A stretch of 64,000 nt of DNA from Draconibacterium sediminis (lineage in GTDB: Bacteria; Bacteroidota; Bacteroidia; Bacteroidales; Prolixibacteraceae), in NCBI RefSeq assembly GCF_000949475.1, contig NZ_JRHC01000001.1, positions 496,001 through 560,000 on the forward strand, written 5' to 3'. Every line of letters starts with the position of its first letter. The first letter of the stretch is position 1. A model generated the notes under the pieces. It was not told the DNA's origin and did no database searches. It worked only from the letters and a program-made list of their open reading frames with translations. Both the position numbers and the translations under genes were made by a program. This document shows, piece by piece, positions 18,677 through 27,108 of this stretch.

Positions 18677-18795
18677 GGCGCAAATGCAAAAGCATATTGA
18701 AAATGAAACGTGTCATGCGCCTTATATAGAGACCCCTTTTTAGAAAATTAAGCGTAAAATATTTGCGTACAAAGGGTAGATATCCCGAAGGGATA
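18677..18795. repeat. Palindromic repeat modules shared with the 36.6-kb locus
   Basis: GGCGCA (18677-18682) and TGCGCC (18716-18721) close a 45-nt hairpin whose interior resembles the 44-nt hairpin at 36597-36640. TATCCC-GAA-GGGATA (18781-18795) is a 6-bp hairpin whose core, ATCCCGAAGGG, recurs in reverse complement near 36697-36710. Confidence 0.55.
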
Positions 18796-18854
18796 AAACA
18801 TGATTAAGCTCGTATGAAAACCAGGAGCGGGTTTTTTAAGAGCTCCAAGAGGGT

Positions 18855-19062
18855 GGCAATAAGGTAATAAGGTTTTTGGGATAGATCAGGTGCAAAGACT
18901 ACTAAGGTTGTGGTTGAAGAATAAAGTTTTTGTTTACCATGTAAGAATCAACGGCCTTTTGGGTTCCGGAACTTGATTGCAATGCATAAAACCTTGTCTG
19001 TAAAGAATAAACCTTAGTAGTAAGGTTTTAACATAGAAATCAAACCTTATTACCTTATTGGC
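18855..19062. repeat. 208-bp nested inverted repeat
   Basis: The ends are inverted copies: AATAAGGTAATAAGGTTT from 18858 and its complement from 19042, 19-20 matching bases. Inside, ACTACTAAGGTT (18898-18909) is exactly inverted as AACCTTAGTAGT (19010-19021). The centre (about 100 bp) is unrelated. No reading frame of note lies inside. The symmetry suggests a folded RNA or a non-autonomous mobile element. Confidence 0.65.
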
Positions 19063-19103
19063 AAAACCAAAACCACCTTTTTAGCGTGAAATGGCTGTCG
19101 GGA

Positions 19104-19355
19104 GAGCTGTTATTCGGAAAATAATTTATGAAATGGTACTGAATACTAAAAAGTTGGTATTGATATTTAAGGAAATAGAACTGTTTCCTAAAAAGCATAA
19201 AGTTATATTCAATGAAACTGCGGTGTATACTAAAAAGTATAAGTTGAGATTCAATGAAACAGCGTCGTATCCTAAATAATAGTGATCGATATTTAATGAA
19301 ACTGTGCAAAATTCTAAAAACAATTAATTGAAATTTTAGGAAACACCGCAGTATT
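19104..19355. repeat. Tandem repeat with exact 42-bp period, about six copies
   Basis: CTAAAAAG-like words begin at 19146, 19188, 19230, 19272 and 19314, exactly 42 bp apart each time; a weaker copy starts at 19104. Each unit has a semi-conserved part (CTAAAAAG, then about 16 bases, then AATGAAAC) and a variable stretch of about 9 bases. The sequence is very AT-rich. Because 42 is a multiple of three, three frames remain open across it and give spurious ORFs with 14-residue periodicity (19091-19279 plus, 19055-19309 and 19126-19323 minus). Confidence 0.85.
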
Positions 19356-19396
19356 ATTAAGAGTAATTAGAATAAATGTATTAACTTACAGAGGTA

Positions 19397-19491
19397 TAAT
19401 ACCGATTAAATATCGAAATGAGCCTTTGGTTCGCTTACTCCCAAAGCCTCTTTCGTTTATTATCGGCATTAACTCCCGAATCAAGTTCGGG
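19397..19491. other. Two hairpins upstream of the AraC-type gene
   Basis: A large imperfect hairpin spans about 19397-19471, with CCTTTGG (19423-19429) facing CCAAAG (19441-19446) and flanking arms TAATACCGAT and ATCGGCATTA. A second hairpin, CCCGAA (19475-19480) with TTCGGG (19486-19491), follows directly. Neither has a clean T tract, so they are not obvious terminators. Confidence 0.5.
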
Positions 19492-19576
19492 ACAGGCTAT
19501 TGCAATTTCACTGTTTCGTTTAAGGCTTACATTGAAATGCAATTGGTATAACAGTTTGTTTAAAGAGAATTAAGTA

Positions 19577-20035
19577 ATGGCTATAAACAATCTTACACCG
19601 ATTACTCCCGAATTGCTTTACGATGGTTTGGTTGAAAAACTTCCGGATAAAAAGTCGAGAATGACAGAATTTATCCGCGAAAACAAAAGTAGCGGGAATA
19701 GCTATATGGATTTATTTGCCCAAACGGTTCGCGTTTACGGAAAGCGTGACGTGGCAGACTATGGCGAACTTTTAGGTGTAAATTACAGGCATTTGGATGG
19801 TGCTGTACGATGGATGTCGGGGATGGGAGTACACGCCTGGATGACTGAATACCTGCGCCTGGTAGCGTGCGATTTGGTAGAGCACACCGATTTTAGTTTT
19901 AAGGAAATTGGTAAAATTATGGGCTTTTCGCAAAGCAGCTTTTCGCAGTTTTTCAGGGCCTATCAGAAAATGCAGGCCTGGGAATACCGGAACCTTAAAC
20001 AGCATGGGCGAAAAAGAAGGTATTTTCGGCGATGA
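19577..20035 (+). CDS. Stand-alone AraC-type HTH protein
   Basis: This 152-residue protein consists almost entirely of an AraC/XylS-type double helix-turn-helix. The segment DVADYGELLGVNYRHLDGAV (about 58-77) is the first HTH and FSFKEIGKIMGFSQSSFSQF (about 109-128) the second. The usual N-terminal sensor domain is missing; instead there are about 50 residues of unknown fold. A basic C-terminal tail (KQHGRKRRYFRR) may add DNA contacts. It is the only gene in a 2-kb repeat-rich interval, with the 42-bp repeat upstream and the heptamer array starting six bases after its stop codon. Targets unknown. Confidence 0.8.
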   Translation: MAINNLTPITPELLYDGLVEKLPDKKSRMTEFIRENKSSGNSYMDLFAQTVRVYGKRDVADYGELLGVNYRHLDGAVRWMSGMGVHAWMTEYLRLVACDLVEHTDFSFKEIGKIMGFSQSSFSQFFRAYQKMQAWEYRNLKQHGRKRRYFRR

Positions 20036-20040
20036 TGGTT

Positions 20041-20409
20041 GGTCATTAGTCACTGGTCATTAGTCATTGGTCATTAGACATTAGTCAAAAGTTGGGTGAT
20101 GAGAAAACAGTATCTGGTATTGAGTATTGAGTACTGAGTACTGAGTATTGAGTAACCAGTATCTTGCATCCAGCATCCAGCATCCAGTAACCAGTATCCA
20201 GCATCAAAAATCTAATATCCAATAATCAATTTTGAATACCCAATATCCAACGATCGAGCATCGAGCATCGAGTAACCAGCATCCAGCATCCAGTTGAGCG
20301 AAGCGAAATCCCGACCGGAAGCGTCGGGGCATCTAGTATCCAGTAGCACATTTCTCGCTGCGCTCGAAATGACAGCATCTCGGCACTCGTATCTTGTAAC
20401 TAGTGTCTT
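20041..20409. repeat. Heptanucleotide repeat array
   Basis: From 20041 to 20086 the DNA alternates GGTCATT and AGTCATT. From 20110 to 20292 it is an almost unbroken run of about 26 seven-base units close to GTATCCA (variants GTATTGA, GTACTGA, GCATCCA, GTAACCA, ATATCCA, GCATCGA), with a single one-base slip at 20250-20257. After a palindrome the period resumes at 20329-20349 (GCATCTA, GTATCCA, GTAGCAC). After a second palindrome it resumes at 20375-20409 (GCATCTC to GTGTCTT). It ends 7 bp before the nadA stop codon. No gene is present. Confidence 0.92.
20294..20374. repeat. Two palindromic insertions inside the heptamer array
   Basis: TTGAGCGAAGCGAAATC runs into CCCGACCGGAAGCGTCGGG (hairpin CCCGAC/GTCGGG) at about 20294-20328. 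ATTTCTCGCTGCGCTCGAAAT (hairpin with TTTC/GAAA arms) is at about 20350-20370. Both share the GAGCGAAGCGAAAT-like wording seen in dispersed palindromes of this phylum. They break the heptamer run but leave it in place on both sides, as expected for insertions. Confidence 0.6.
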
Positions 20410-20415
20410 CTAAAA

Positions 20416-21408
20416 CTATTTCGATATTTCCAACATCCGTTGAATCGGAATCCGGGCTTTTTCAATTACATCTTGTGGAAGTGTAACCTCCGGCTGTTCG
20501 TGTTTTAAGCAGATGTACAGCTTTTGCAGGCTGTTTAGCTTCATGTACTCGCAGTCGTTGCAGGCGCATGTTGAATCGTTCGATGGTGCCGGAATAAATA
20601 CCTTATCCGGACAAGCCTTGGTCATCTGGTGCAGAATACCGCTTTCGGTTGCTACAATAAATTTCTTCGCATCGCTGCTCTGCACGTAATTCAACAGGGC
20701 AGTAGTTGATCCAATATGTTTTGCCAGCAGCAATACCGGTTTTTCGCACTCGGGATGAGCGATAAATTCGGCATCAGGATGTGCGTCCATCAGGTCGATA
20801 ATCTTTTCTACCGAATATTGCTCGTGAACCATACAGGCACCATCCCACAATACCATGCTGCGGCCGGTTATGCTGTTAATATAGTTTCCAAGGTTTTTAT
20901 CCGGCGCAAAAATCAGCTTCTGATCTTCGGGGAAACTGTCGACAATTTTTTTGGCATTGGCCGATGTACAAACAATGTCAGACATGGTTTTTAACGCCGC
21001 CGTTGCATTTACATAGGTAATTACCTTGTGGTCGGGATATTTGGCTTTGAATTCGGCAAATTTATCAGCCGGAGCCGACTCAGCCAGCGAACAGCTTGCT
21101 TTCAGGTCGGGAAGGATCACTTTTTTATCGGGATTGATGATCTTGGCTGTTTCGGCCATAAAATGCACCCCCACAAAAACAATCATTTCGGCATCGGTAC
21201 TGGCTGCTGCCTGGGCCAGGCCAAGGCTGTCGCCAACATAGTCAGCAATGTCCTGAAGTGCGCCTTCAACGTAAAAGTGGCTGAGTATTACAGCGTTCTT
21301 TTCCTTTTTCAGGCGTTTAATTTCTTCAACCAACTTAAGGCTCGGATCAATTGTCTCTTCAATATAACCCTTCTCGTCCAACATTTTATCTATATGAAGC
21401 TGTTCCAT
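20416..21408 (-). CDS. nadA: Quinolinate synthase NadA
   Basis: A 330-residue [4Fe-4S] enzyme that condenses iminoaspartate with dihydroxyacetone phosphate to quinolinate in NAD synthesis. The cluster ligands are visible as C106 (KASCSLAE), C192 (GACMVHEQ) and the C281/C283/C286 group (TCACNDCEYM). SHFYVEGALQDIADYVGDS at 43-61 and VGVHFMAETAKI at 79-90 are typical substrate-site segments. nadB and nadC are not in the window. The gene is single, and its 3' end runs straight into the heptamer array without a classical terminator. Confidence 0.96.
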   Translation of the reverse strand: MEQLHIDKMLDEKGYIEETIDPSLKLVEEIKRLKKEKNAVILSHFYVEGALQDIADYVGDSLGLAQAAASTDAEMIVFVGVHFMAETAKIINPDKKVILPDLKASCSLAESAPADKFAEFKAKYPDHKVITYVNATAALKTMSDIVCTSANAKKIVDSFPEDQKLIFAPDKNLGNYINSITGRSMVLWDGACMVHEQYSVEKIIDLMDAHPDAEFIAHPECEKPVLLLAKHIGSTTALLNYVQSSDAKKFIVATESGILHQMTKACPDKVFIPAPSNDSTCACNDCEYMKLNSLQKLYICLKHEQPEVTLPQDVIEKARIPIQRMLEISK

Positions 21409-21434
21409 CTCTTAGTTTCTGAATAAACAGGGCG

Positions 21435-21442
21435 CAAAAATA
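21435..21442 (-). promoter_or_regulatory. -7 promoter element of nadA
   Basis: On the minus strand the sequence reads TATTTTTG, matching TAnnTTTG, 27 bp upstream of the nadA start codon. No clear -33 element. Confidence 0.45.
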
Positions 21443-21493
21443 TAAATTCCTGTAAAAAAAACAGTGATATCAGTTAAATGTTTGGTTTTGAAG

Positions 21494-21522
21494 CATAAAA
21501 AAAGCCGCATAACAGCGGCTTT
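21494..21522 (-). terminator. Terminator of the receptor/lipoprotein operon
   Basis: AAAGCCGC (21501-21508) and GCGGCTTT (21515-21522) form a perfect 8-bp stem, followed on the minus strand by a run of T. It ends the transcript carrying the genes at 23068-26334 and 21553-23049. Confidence 0.88.
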
Positions 21523-21552
21523 CTTTATATTGAGTTGGACGAATATTGTCCT

Positions 21553-23049
21553 TTACTGGGCACTTACATGGCTATAGTAAATACCATATCCAAGTTGATC
21601 TTGTCCGTTATAGCTAGTTCTTATACCAATTACCGATAGTGTATCACCAACTACAATGCCTTTGGCAGCTAACAAACCTTTTCTGTCGTCGCCGGTTGCA
21701 CCCCAACCCGGGTAGCAGCCATATACATATACTTCAGTGGTGCCATCATTCAAATAAAGATTACCATACGGTGCATAATCAATGTCTGAAATTTGACCGG
21801 TTATCATATAGTATGTATTGGAATCTTCTGGTTTAGCCAGAAACTCAGCAATAGTAACGGGTGTTACGGGAATAACTTCTTCCAATACGGCACCTCCTAC
21901 CTGTGGATTTCCGTTATAGGCCGAACGTTTTCCAACAATTGTAATAATGTCGCCTTCCTTCAATCCTTTATCCTGGAAATCCTGAATGCCATACACAAAT
22001 GTTTCGCCGGAGTAATCGCGCAGGTATAAATTGCCGTAGGTAGTATTTGAAATACCGGTAATAACCCCTGATAAACGATATTGGGTATTGCCAACTTCAG
22101 CAGCAAGGAATTCGGCGATAGATACCTCTAAAATTGCTCCTTTCTGGCTAAGCGAAGTTTGCGAAGTATAGTTTTTCGATCCATCAGTAGTGCGGAATGT
22201 TAGCGTAGTTTCGCGATCTCCACCCTCATTGGCTTCGGCTTTAAATGTTACAACAGAATTGGTTCCTGCAGTTTGGATCGATGAAATGGATAACCATGAC
22301 TCGGCATCAGCAGGAATTTCTACGGATAAACCATCGCCTTTGCAGGTAACGTATGCCACAAAATCGCCACCTTCGATAGGAAGTTGTGCGTTTTCTGTTG
22401 AATCAACTTTTACCAGCGATTTATTGATGTTGATAACGGATACATTTACCAACTGAGGAGTTCCTTTGTATGAACCTTTAGGTCCTTCTATTGTAATTTC
22501 ATCACCTACCTCAAGTCCCCAGCTTAAGAAGTTTTTCTCTCCACCTTTTGAATCGAGCGTACCATAAATATAGATTGAACCTGTTTCATCCTCTAAATAC
22601 CAGTTGCCGTAAGTTGTGTTGGTTATTGATGTAACAACACCGGTTACCTGGTAGGTTTTGCTTTCAGGGCCGGCGAGTATCTCTGCTACTGTGGCAGGTG
22701 CGACTATTGCCAAACCCTGAATGATGTTAATGCGTTGAGTTTCGCCTGCGCATTCAATAATAAGCTCTGCGGTGCGACCATCAATGGCAGATTCGGCCGA
22801 AAAGGTAAGTGTTGACTCACCGGCACTGCCAGAAGTAGATGAGAGCGACAACCATTCAACAGTGTTCTCAACTGTCCAGCTTTCTTTAGCCATTATGGTA
22901 ATGGTAGTAGAACCACCATCTACAGGAATCGATACGTATGACGACGATACCTGAATTTCATCAAGCAAAGTCATTGTTTCTTCATCTTCACAACTCGTCA
23001 TCAGGGCAAGTATGGCGATGAATATTGGAAATAAATATTTAAGTTTCAT
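21553..23049 (-). CDS. BACON / OB-fold (DUF5689-like) surface lipoprotein
   Basis: A 498-residue lipoprotein (lipobox LALMTS-C20). It contains a first BACON-type beta-sandwich (about 32-113), an OB-fold-like unit (about 118-210), a second BACON-like unit (about 212-308) and then two more OB-fold-like units (about 312-390 and 395-495). The three OB-fold units share a TYGNxYLxDxTGxxYxYG pattern and a G-D-x-I/L-x-V/I-x-G segment, as in DUF5689/YhcR-like domains. BACON domains are associated with surface binding of mucin or glycans. The gene is 18 bp downstream of the TonB-dependent receptor gene and probably encodes its surface partner. Confidence 0.82.
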   Translation of the reverse strand: MKLKYLFPIFIAILALMTSCEDEETMTLLDEIQVSSSYVSIPVDGGSTTITIMAKESWTVENTVEWLSLSSTSGSAGESTLTFSAESAIDGRTAELIIECAGETQRINIIQGLAIVAPATVAEILAGPESKTYQVTGVVTSITNTTYGNWYLEDETGSIYIYGTLDSKGGEKNFLSWGLEVGDEITIEGPKGSYKGTPQLVNVSVININKSLVKVDSTENAQLPIEGGDFVAYVTCKGDGLSVEIPADAESWLSISSIQTAGTNSVVTFKAEANEGGDRETTLTFRTTDGSKNYTSQTSLSQKGAILEVSIAEFLAAEVGNTQYRLSGVITGISNTTYGNLYLRDYSGETFVYGIQDFQDKGLKEGDIITIVGKRSAYNGNPQVGGAVLEEVIPVTPVTIAEFLAKPEDSNTYYMITGQISDIDYAPYGNLYLNDGTTEVYVYGCYPGWGATGDDRKGLLAAKGIVVGDTLSVIGIRTSYNGQDQLGYGIYYSHVSAQ

Positions 23050-23067
23050 ATTATTCTATACTTTAAA

Positions 23068-26000
23068 TTAGTTGAAAATATATTTGATACCAATAGAAGC
23101 ATACCAACACTGACCCAATGAAATGCCTGGTGTGAATGTTTTGGTATTACCATGGATTGACGAGGGTGTAGAGAATGTAGCCACACCGTCGGCATCAACA
23201 CCTTCGTACTTAAGAATACGGGCATCCGAACCAATATCTGCGTTCAGGAACTTGCCTACACCCCAACTGTTGTTGAAGAAGTTCATCACGTTTTTAACAT
23301 CAAGGCTAAGTTGCAGCTTGTGTACATTGTTACCTGTTTTAACCGAAAAATCGTGTTTGTAACTTAAGTCAACACGGTGTACCCACGGAGAGTAAACGCT
23401 GTAGGCTTCTGCATACTCACCTTGTTGGTCTTTCAGATAATCGTTGGAATGAACATAGTCCATAAAACGGGTTTGATCGTCGGCTGAAACAAAGCGGAAA
23501 TCGCCGTTTGCCACCTCTTCGTCGGTCGGAACATAAATTGCATCGTAGTTGTAACCATCACCGTTCATATCATTAACAGTCATAAATGATTCGTTTGCTC
23601 CACCGCGCCATCCTTCGTAAATAATACTGTAGTGGTTGCCGCTCTTGTCGTGTGCAGTAAGTGATGCTACCAAACGATCGGGTGTGGTATATTGCGAATT
23701 GTGCAATTTAATATTGTTAGGACCTTCAACAGTTGGAACATAGGTAAATGCCGATTCCGGGTTCGATCCAGGCATGCCGGTTACATCTTTTGCAACGGTG
23801 TGTGTATAGGCAGCCATCACGCTAACCCATTCCGCCGGTTTAGCATTAACAGTGATGTTGGCTGACCAGCCATAACCACGGCTTGTGTTATCCAAAACAA
23901 ATGCTTTGGTTCCGGTACGGTAACCTGCCGGGTAAATCGGACGATTATCAACTCCGTTAAAACGGGCAAAACCTCCAACATTTGGAATACTCCAGTCGGA
24001 AATAGAAACTCCGTTGATTGTTTTGTTATAGATTCCTTCTACCGTTGCCGACAATGGGAACGATGTTGGGAATGCATAATCAACAGCAAATGATGTTTTC
24101 CAAACCTGTGGCATTTTAAAATCTGAAGCTACAGCAGCAATTGAAGAAGGAACAGTACCGTCTTCAGGTGAGATTGTTGTAGGATAACCTAAACTTGCCA
24201 GTTTATCATGTAATGCTGCTATTGTTGCATTTCCTTCGGCATCGGTTACCAAACCACCGGCAAATTCATCCATTGAGAAACCATTGTTCCCAGCATTCCG
24301 TGCATTGATTTGAGCCTGGTATTGAACCATACCGCCGTTGGTTGGCATGTTGGTGAAGAATACCAGTGGTAAATTACCCGAGAAAAGACCGGTACCACCA
24401 CGAACCTTCAGGCTCTTGTCGCCAGATGCATCCCATACAAAACCTACACGAGGAGAGAATATGATATTTGCATCAGGCCATTTTCCTGTGTCAATACTAC
24501 GACCGTTATAATCAAGGTCTTTAATTGCCTGGTTTGTAATCAGGTCATTATTGTTAAAGATAAGTGCGTCAATGCGAAGTCCGTACGAAAGCTTAAATCT
24601 TTCGGTAACACTCCAGTCATCCTGGGCGTAAGCTCCAATTTTGTTACTTCTTACACGAGCTGCAGGATTCGCTTCACCATCGTAGCCATAAGTTAAGTTT
24701 ACAATCTCAGGCGTTGCTTCGTTTAAGAAATCGTCAAGACTTGAGTAGCGGTAATAACCGGTTCCGTTACGCATGTAGGCATTATCAGCCATCTTGTACT
24801 CGTAAGCAATACCGCCAACAATTTTATGATTACCCATATAGAAGGTCATCTCATCTTTAATGTTCCATACATTGTTGTGAACACCGTTGTTCCAGGTAAA
24901 TAGCTCGTAACCTAAAGAAAGGTATGCCTGATCGTCTTTCAAAATGTCGATAAAAGGAAACGGTGCAGAATTTGTTCCGCGTACATCGTCGAGTTTTGAG
25001 AAGGTTGCCAGGAACTGGTTCGAGATGTTTTCCGATAAACGACTGTTTAAGTCAAAAGAGAACGAATGAACAAGGTTGTCCATCGAATACATCGAGTTGG
25101 CATACGACATGGAAGCCTGTGACATCCTGGCCTCCGACATACGGGTACCTCCATCCATTGAGGATGCGTTAGGCGATCTCCATGAAGTGTTCTTTGTGTA
25201 GTTATAGCGTAATGCTAAACGATGTTTGTCGGTAATGTTCCAGTCGATACGTGCGAGCAGTTTTTTGTTGCTTTCGTCTGCCGGGAAACTGGTGAAAGAT
25301 CCTGTTTCGTATCCATATTTATTTCTTACAAAATCAGAAACAGTCTGAAGATCGTCTTCTGTTGTGCGGGAAATAAAATTGTCAGGATCAGCAACACCAT
25401 CAGTTGAAGCTCTCCAACGATTGGCAACAGTTGGAGTTTCCTCCTTCTCGGCGTTTATGAAGAAGAACAATTTGTTTTCAATGATCGGACCTCCTAATGT
25501 AAATCCGTATAAGGTATTACGGTCTTTCTCACGTGCACCGGCTATTTCCTGTCCATCAACAGCATTTCCGCGCATGTTTTCATTTCGGTGATAAGTGTAT
25601 GCGCTTGCTTTAAAGGTATTTGTACCCGATTTTGTAATAGCGTTTACACCACCGCCAATAAAGTTTGTCTGGCGCACATCGTATGGGGCAATTACAACTT
25701 GCAATTCTTCAATAGCTTCGATAGAGATTGGATTACCTCCACCAGGAAGATTATCACTCAAACCAAAGTTGTTGTTGAAATTTGCACCATCCACTGTAAA
25801 GTTAGCCGTACGACCATCGGATCCGGCAAAGCTCATTCCATCACCGCCATAAGGAGAAAGGCGGGTAATGTCCATAATGCTGCGGGTTACGGTAGGCAGG
25901 TTATCAATCTGGTCGTTAGTGATATTGGTAACTGCTCCGGTTTTCTCGTTCGAGAATTTTGTACGGGTTGCCGAAACAATAACTTCGTCTATTGACAATG

Positions 26001-26334
26001 CTTCTTCTGTAAGTACCACATTCATTACATAGTTCTCACCTAAACTCAAGGTAATATTGTTTTGAGTAAATGCACCATAACCGATAAACGTAATAATTAC
26101 TGAATAAGGTCCACCTACGCGCATACCGTTTAGGTTAAACCGGCCCTCCACGTTGGTTACGGTACCATAAGTCGTTCCTGAAGGGGTGTGTGTGGCAACC
26201 ACCGTTGCACCTATTACAGCTCCTTCAGCATCAGTAACCCGTCCACTCATACTGGAGGTGGTTACCTGTGCCTGAATAATAGTAGCAGAAAAGACAATTA
26301 GCGCTACTAATAAAAAACTGATTTTTTTAATCAT
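23068..26334 (-). CDS. Oar-like TonB-dependent receptor
   Basis: The start is the ATG complementary to 26332-26334, giving a signal peptide ending in TIIQAQ and a 1088-residue protein. After the signal come a carboxypeptidase-regulatory-like beta-sandwich (about 25-105), a TonB-box/plug region (IDEVIVSATRTKFSN onwards) with the GSDGRTANFTVDGANFNNNFG stretch split over the plug, and a large outer-membrane barrel ending in an aromatic residue (KYIFN). The pattern fits OmpA-related Oar receptors, which import or export protein- or peptide-like ligands, rather than the SusC/RagA subfamily. No SusD gene adjoins; a BACON/OB-fold lipoprotein follows instead. Confidence 0.9.
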   Translation of the reverse strand: MIKKISFLLVALIVFSATIIQAQVTTSSMSGRVTDAEGAVIGATVVATHTPSGTTYGTVTNVEGRFNLNGMRVGGPYSVIITFIGYGAFTQNNITLSLGENYVMNVVLTEEALSIDEVIVSATRTKFSNEKTGAVTNITNDQIDNLPTVTRSIMDITRLSPYGGDGMSFAGSDGRTANFTVDGANFNNNFGLSDNLPGGGNPISIEAIEELQVVIAPYDVRQTNFIGGGVNAITKSGTNTFKASAYTYHRNENMRGNAVDGQEIAGAREKDRNTLYGFTLGGPIIENKLFFFINAEKEETPTVANRWRASTDGVADPDNFISRTTEDDLQTVSDFVRNKYGYETGSFTSFPADESNKKLLARIDWNITDKHRLALRYNYTKNTSWRSPNASSMDGGTRMSEARMSQASMSYANSMYSMDNLVHSFSFDLNSRLSENISNQFLATFSKLDDVRGTNSAPFPFIDILKDDQAYLSLGYELFTWNNGVHNNVWNIKDEMTFYMGNHKIVGGIAYEYKMADNAYMRNGTGYYRYSSLDDFLNEATPEIVNLTYGYDGEANPAARVRSNKIGAYAQDDWSVTERFKLSYGLRIDALIFNNNDLITNQAIKDLDYNGRSIDTGKWPDANIIFSPRVGFVWDASGDKSLKVRGGTGLFSGNLPLVFFTNMPTNGGMVQYQAQINARNAGNNGFSMDEFAGGLVTDAEGNATIAALHDKLASLGYPTTISPEDGTVPSSIAAVASDFKMPQVWKTSFAVDYAFPTSFPLSATVEGIYNKTINGVSISDWSIPNVGGFARFNGVDNRPIYPAGYRTGTKAFVLDNTSRGYGWSANITVNAKPAEWVSVMAAYTHTVAKDVTGMPGSNPESAFTYVPTVEGPNNIKLHNSQYTTPDRLVASLTAHDKSGNHYSIIYEGWRGGANESFMTVNDMNGDGYNYDAIYVPTDEEVANGDFRFVSADDQTRFMDYVHSNDYLKDQQGEYAEAYSVYSPWVHRVDLSYKHDFSVKTGNNVHKLQLSLDVKNVMNFFNNSWGVGKFLNADIGSDARILKYEGVDADGVATFSTPSSIHGNTKTFTPGISLGQCWYASIGIKYIFN

Positions 26335-26878
26335 AGATTTGGAATTTAAATAATTATTGAATGGATTGTATGTGTTTGTTTCTCTTATTGTTAAAAGATA
26401 ATGAATGGGACGATTGAACATATTGTATTGTGTATCCTAATGTGGTTCTCATTTTGTTTTTGTGTGCAGTTTATTATTGACTATAAAATCAATCCCTCCA
26501 CCCTAATTTCCTAAACATGCAGCAAAGGAAAGTCTTCTTTCAGTTGTTTTTGTTAAATAGATGTTATTTTATTGTGTATTATGCCTTAACTTTTACCCCA
26601 CTTCGAACTAGATAAAATTCCTATTAATGCACAGTAAAAACAAGTCTACATCGATTAAGTTGTTAAACAAATTGTTTGAGTTATTAACATTTTTATTCAC
26701 ATTTTAACATTTGTGCAGTGTTCCGGAACTGGTTAAATCGTAGCTTATTGTTAAGTAAGTTGATGGATTTTGATTTTCTTAAAAAATTCTTGAAAAATAA
26801 TGCGATTTGTAATATACAGTAAATCAGTATGAAAGGCGTTTATATTTAGATTTGATCGAAAAAATATGGTACTATGTG
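26335..26878. other. AT-rich intergenic region between divergent operons
   Basis: About 540 bp without a credible gene. It must hold the promoter of the receptor operon (minus strand), but I see no exact TAnnTTTG on that strand. No repeats or strong hairpins were noticed. Confidence 0.5.
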
Positions 26879-26910
26879 TTGCAAAGTACTAGATTAATGA
26901 CATATATTTG
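26879..26910 (+). promoter_or_regulatory. Promoter of the WM-repeat/PadR/PspC operon
   Basis: TTG at 26879-26881 and TATATTTG at 26903-26910, separated by 21 bp, fit the Bacteroidota -33/-7 pattern. The implied mRNA leader of about 190 nt is very rich in A and C (many AAACAAAAAC words), with one small palindrome, CGTCTTAAAGACG, at 26989-27001. Confidence 0.6.
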
Positions 26911-27108
26911 TAATGCAAACAACGATGTAAAAAAAAGTACATTCTTTAAAAAAGTTCTTTGCAGGTTGTAACGGAAACAAAAAACAATCGTCTTAAAGAC
27001 GGAAACAGAAAACAATTAGAAAGCAGAAATGAAGAGCGAACTTCGGAAAAAATCGCAAAGCCAAAAAACAAAAACAAAAGCAGAAACAGAAAACAAAAAC
27101 TCAAAGTC

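Noticed and set aside
19055-19323. Three short ORFs over the 42-bp repeat
   Set aside because: They stay open because the period is a multiple of three; they have no start context or known homology, although translation cannot be excluded.
19104-19355. CRISPR array
   Set aside because: Units are contiguous, diverged and only 42 bp with a nine-base variable part; there are no spacers of normal length and no cas genes.
26959-27108. N-terminal extension of the WM-repeat protein
   Set aside because: The stretch is low-complexity Lys/Asn/Arg coding from an A-rich leader and would block the signal peptide that starts at 27109.
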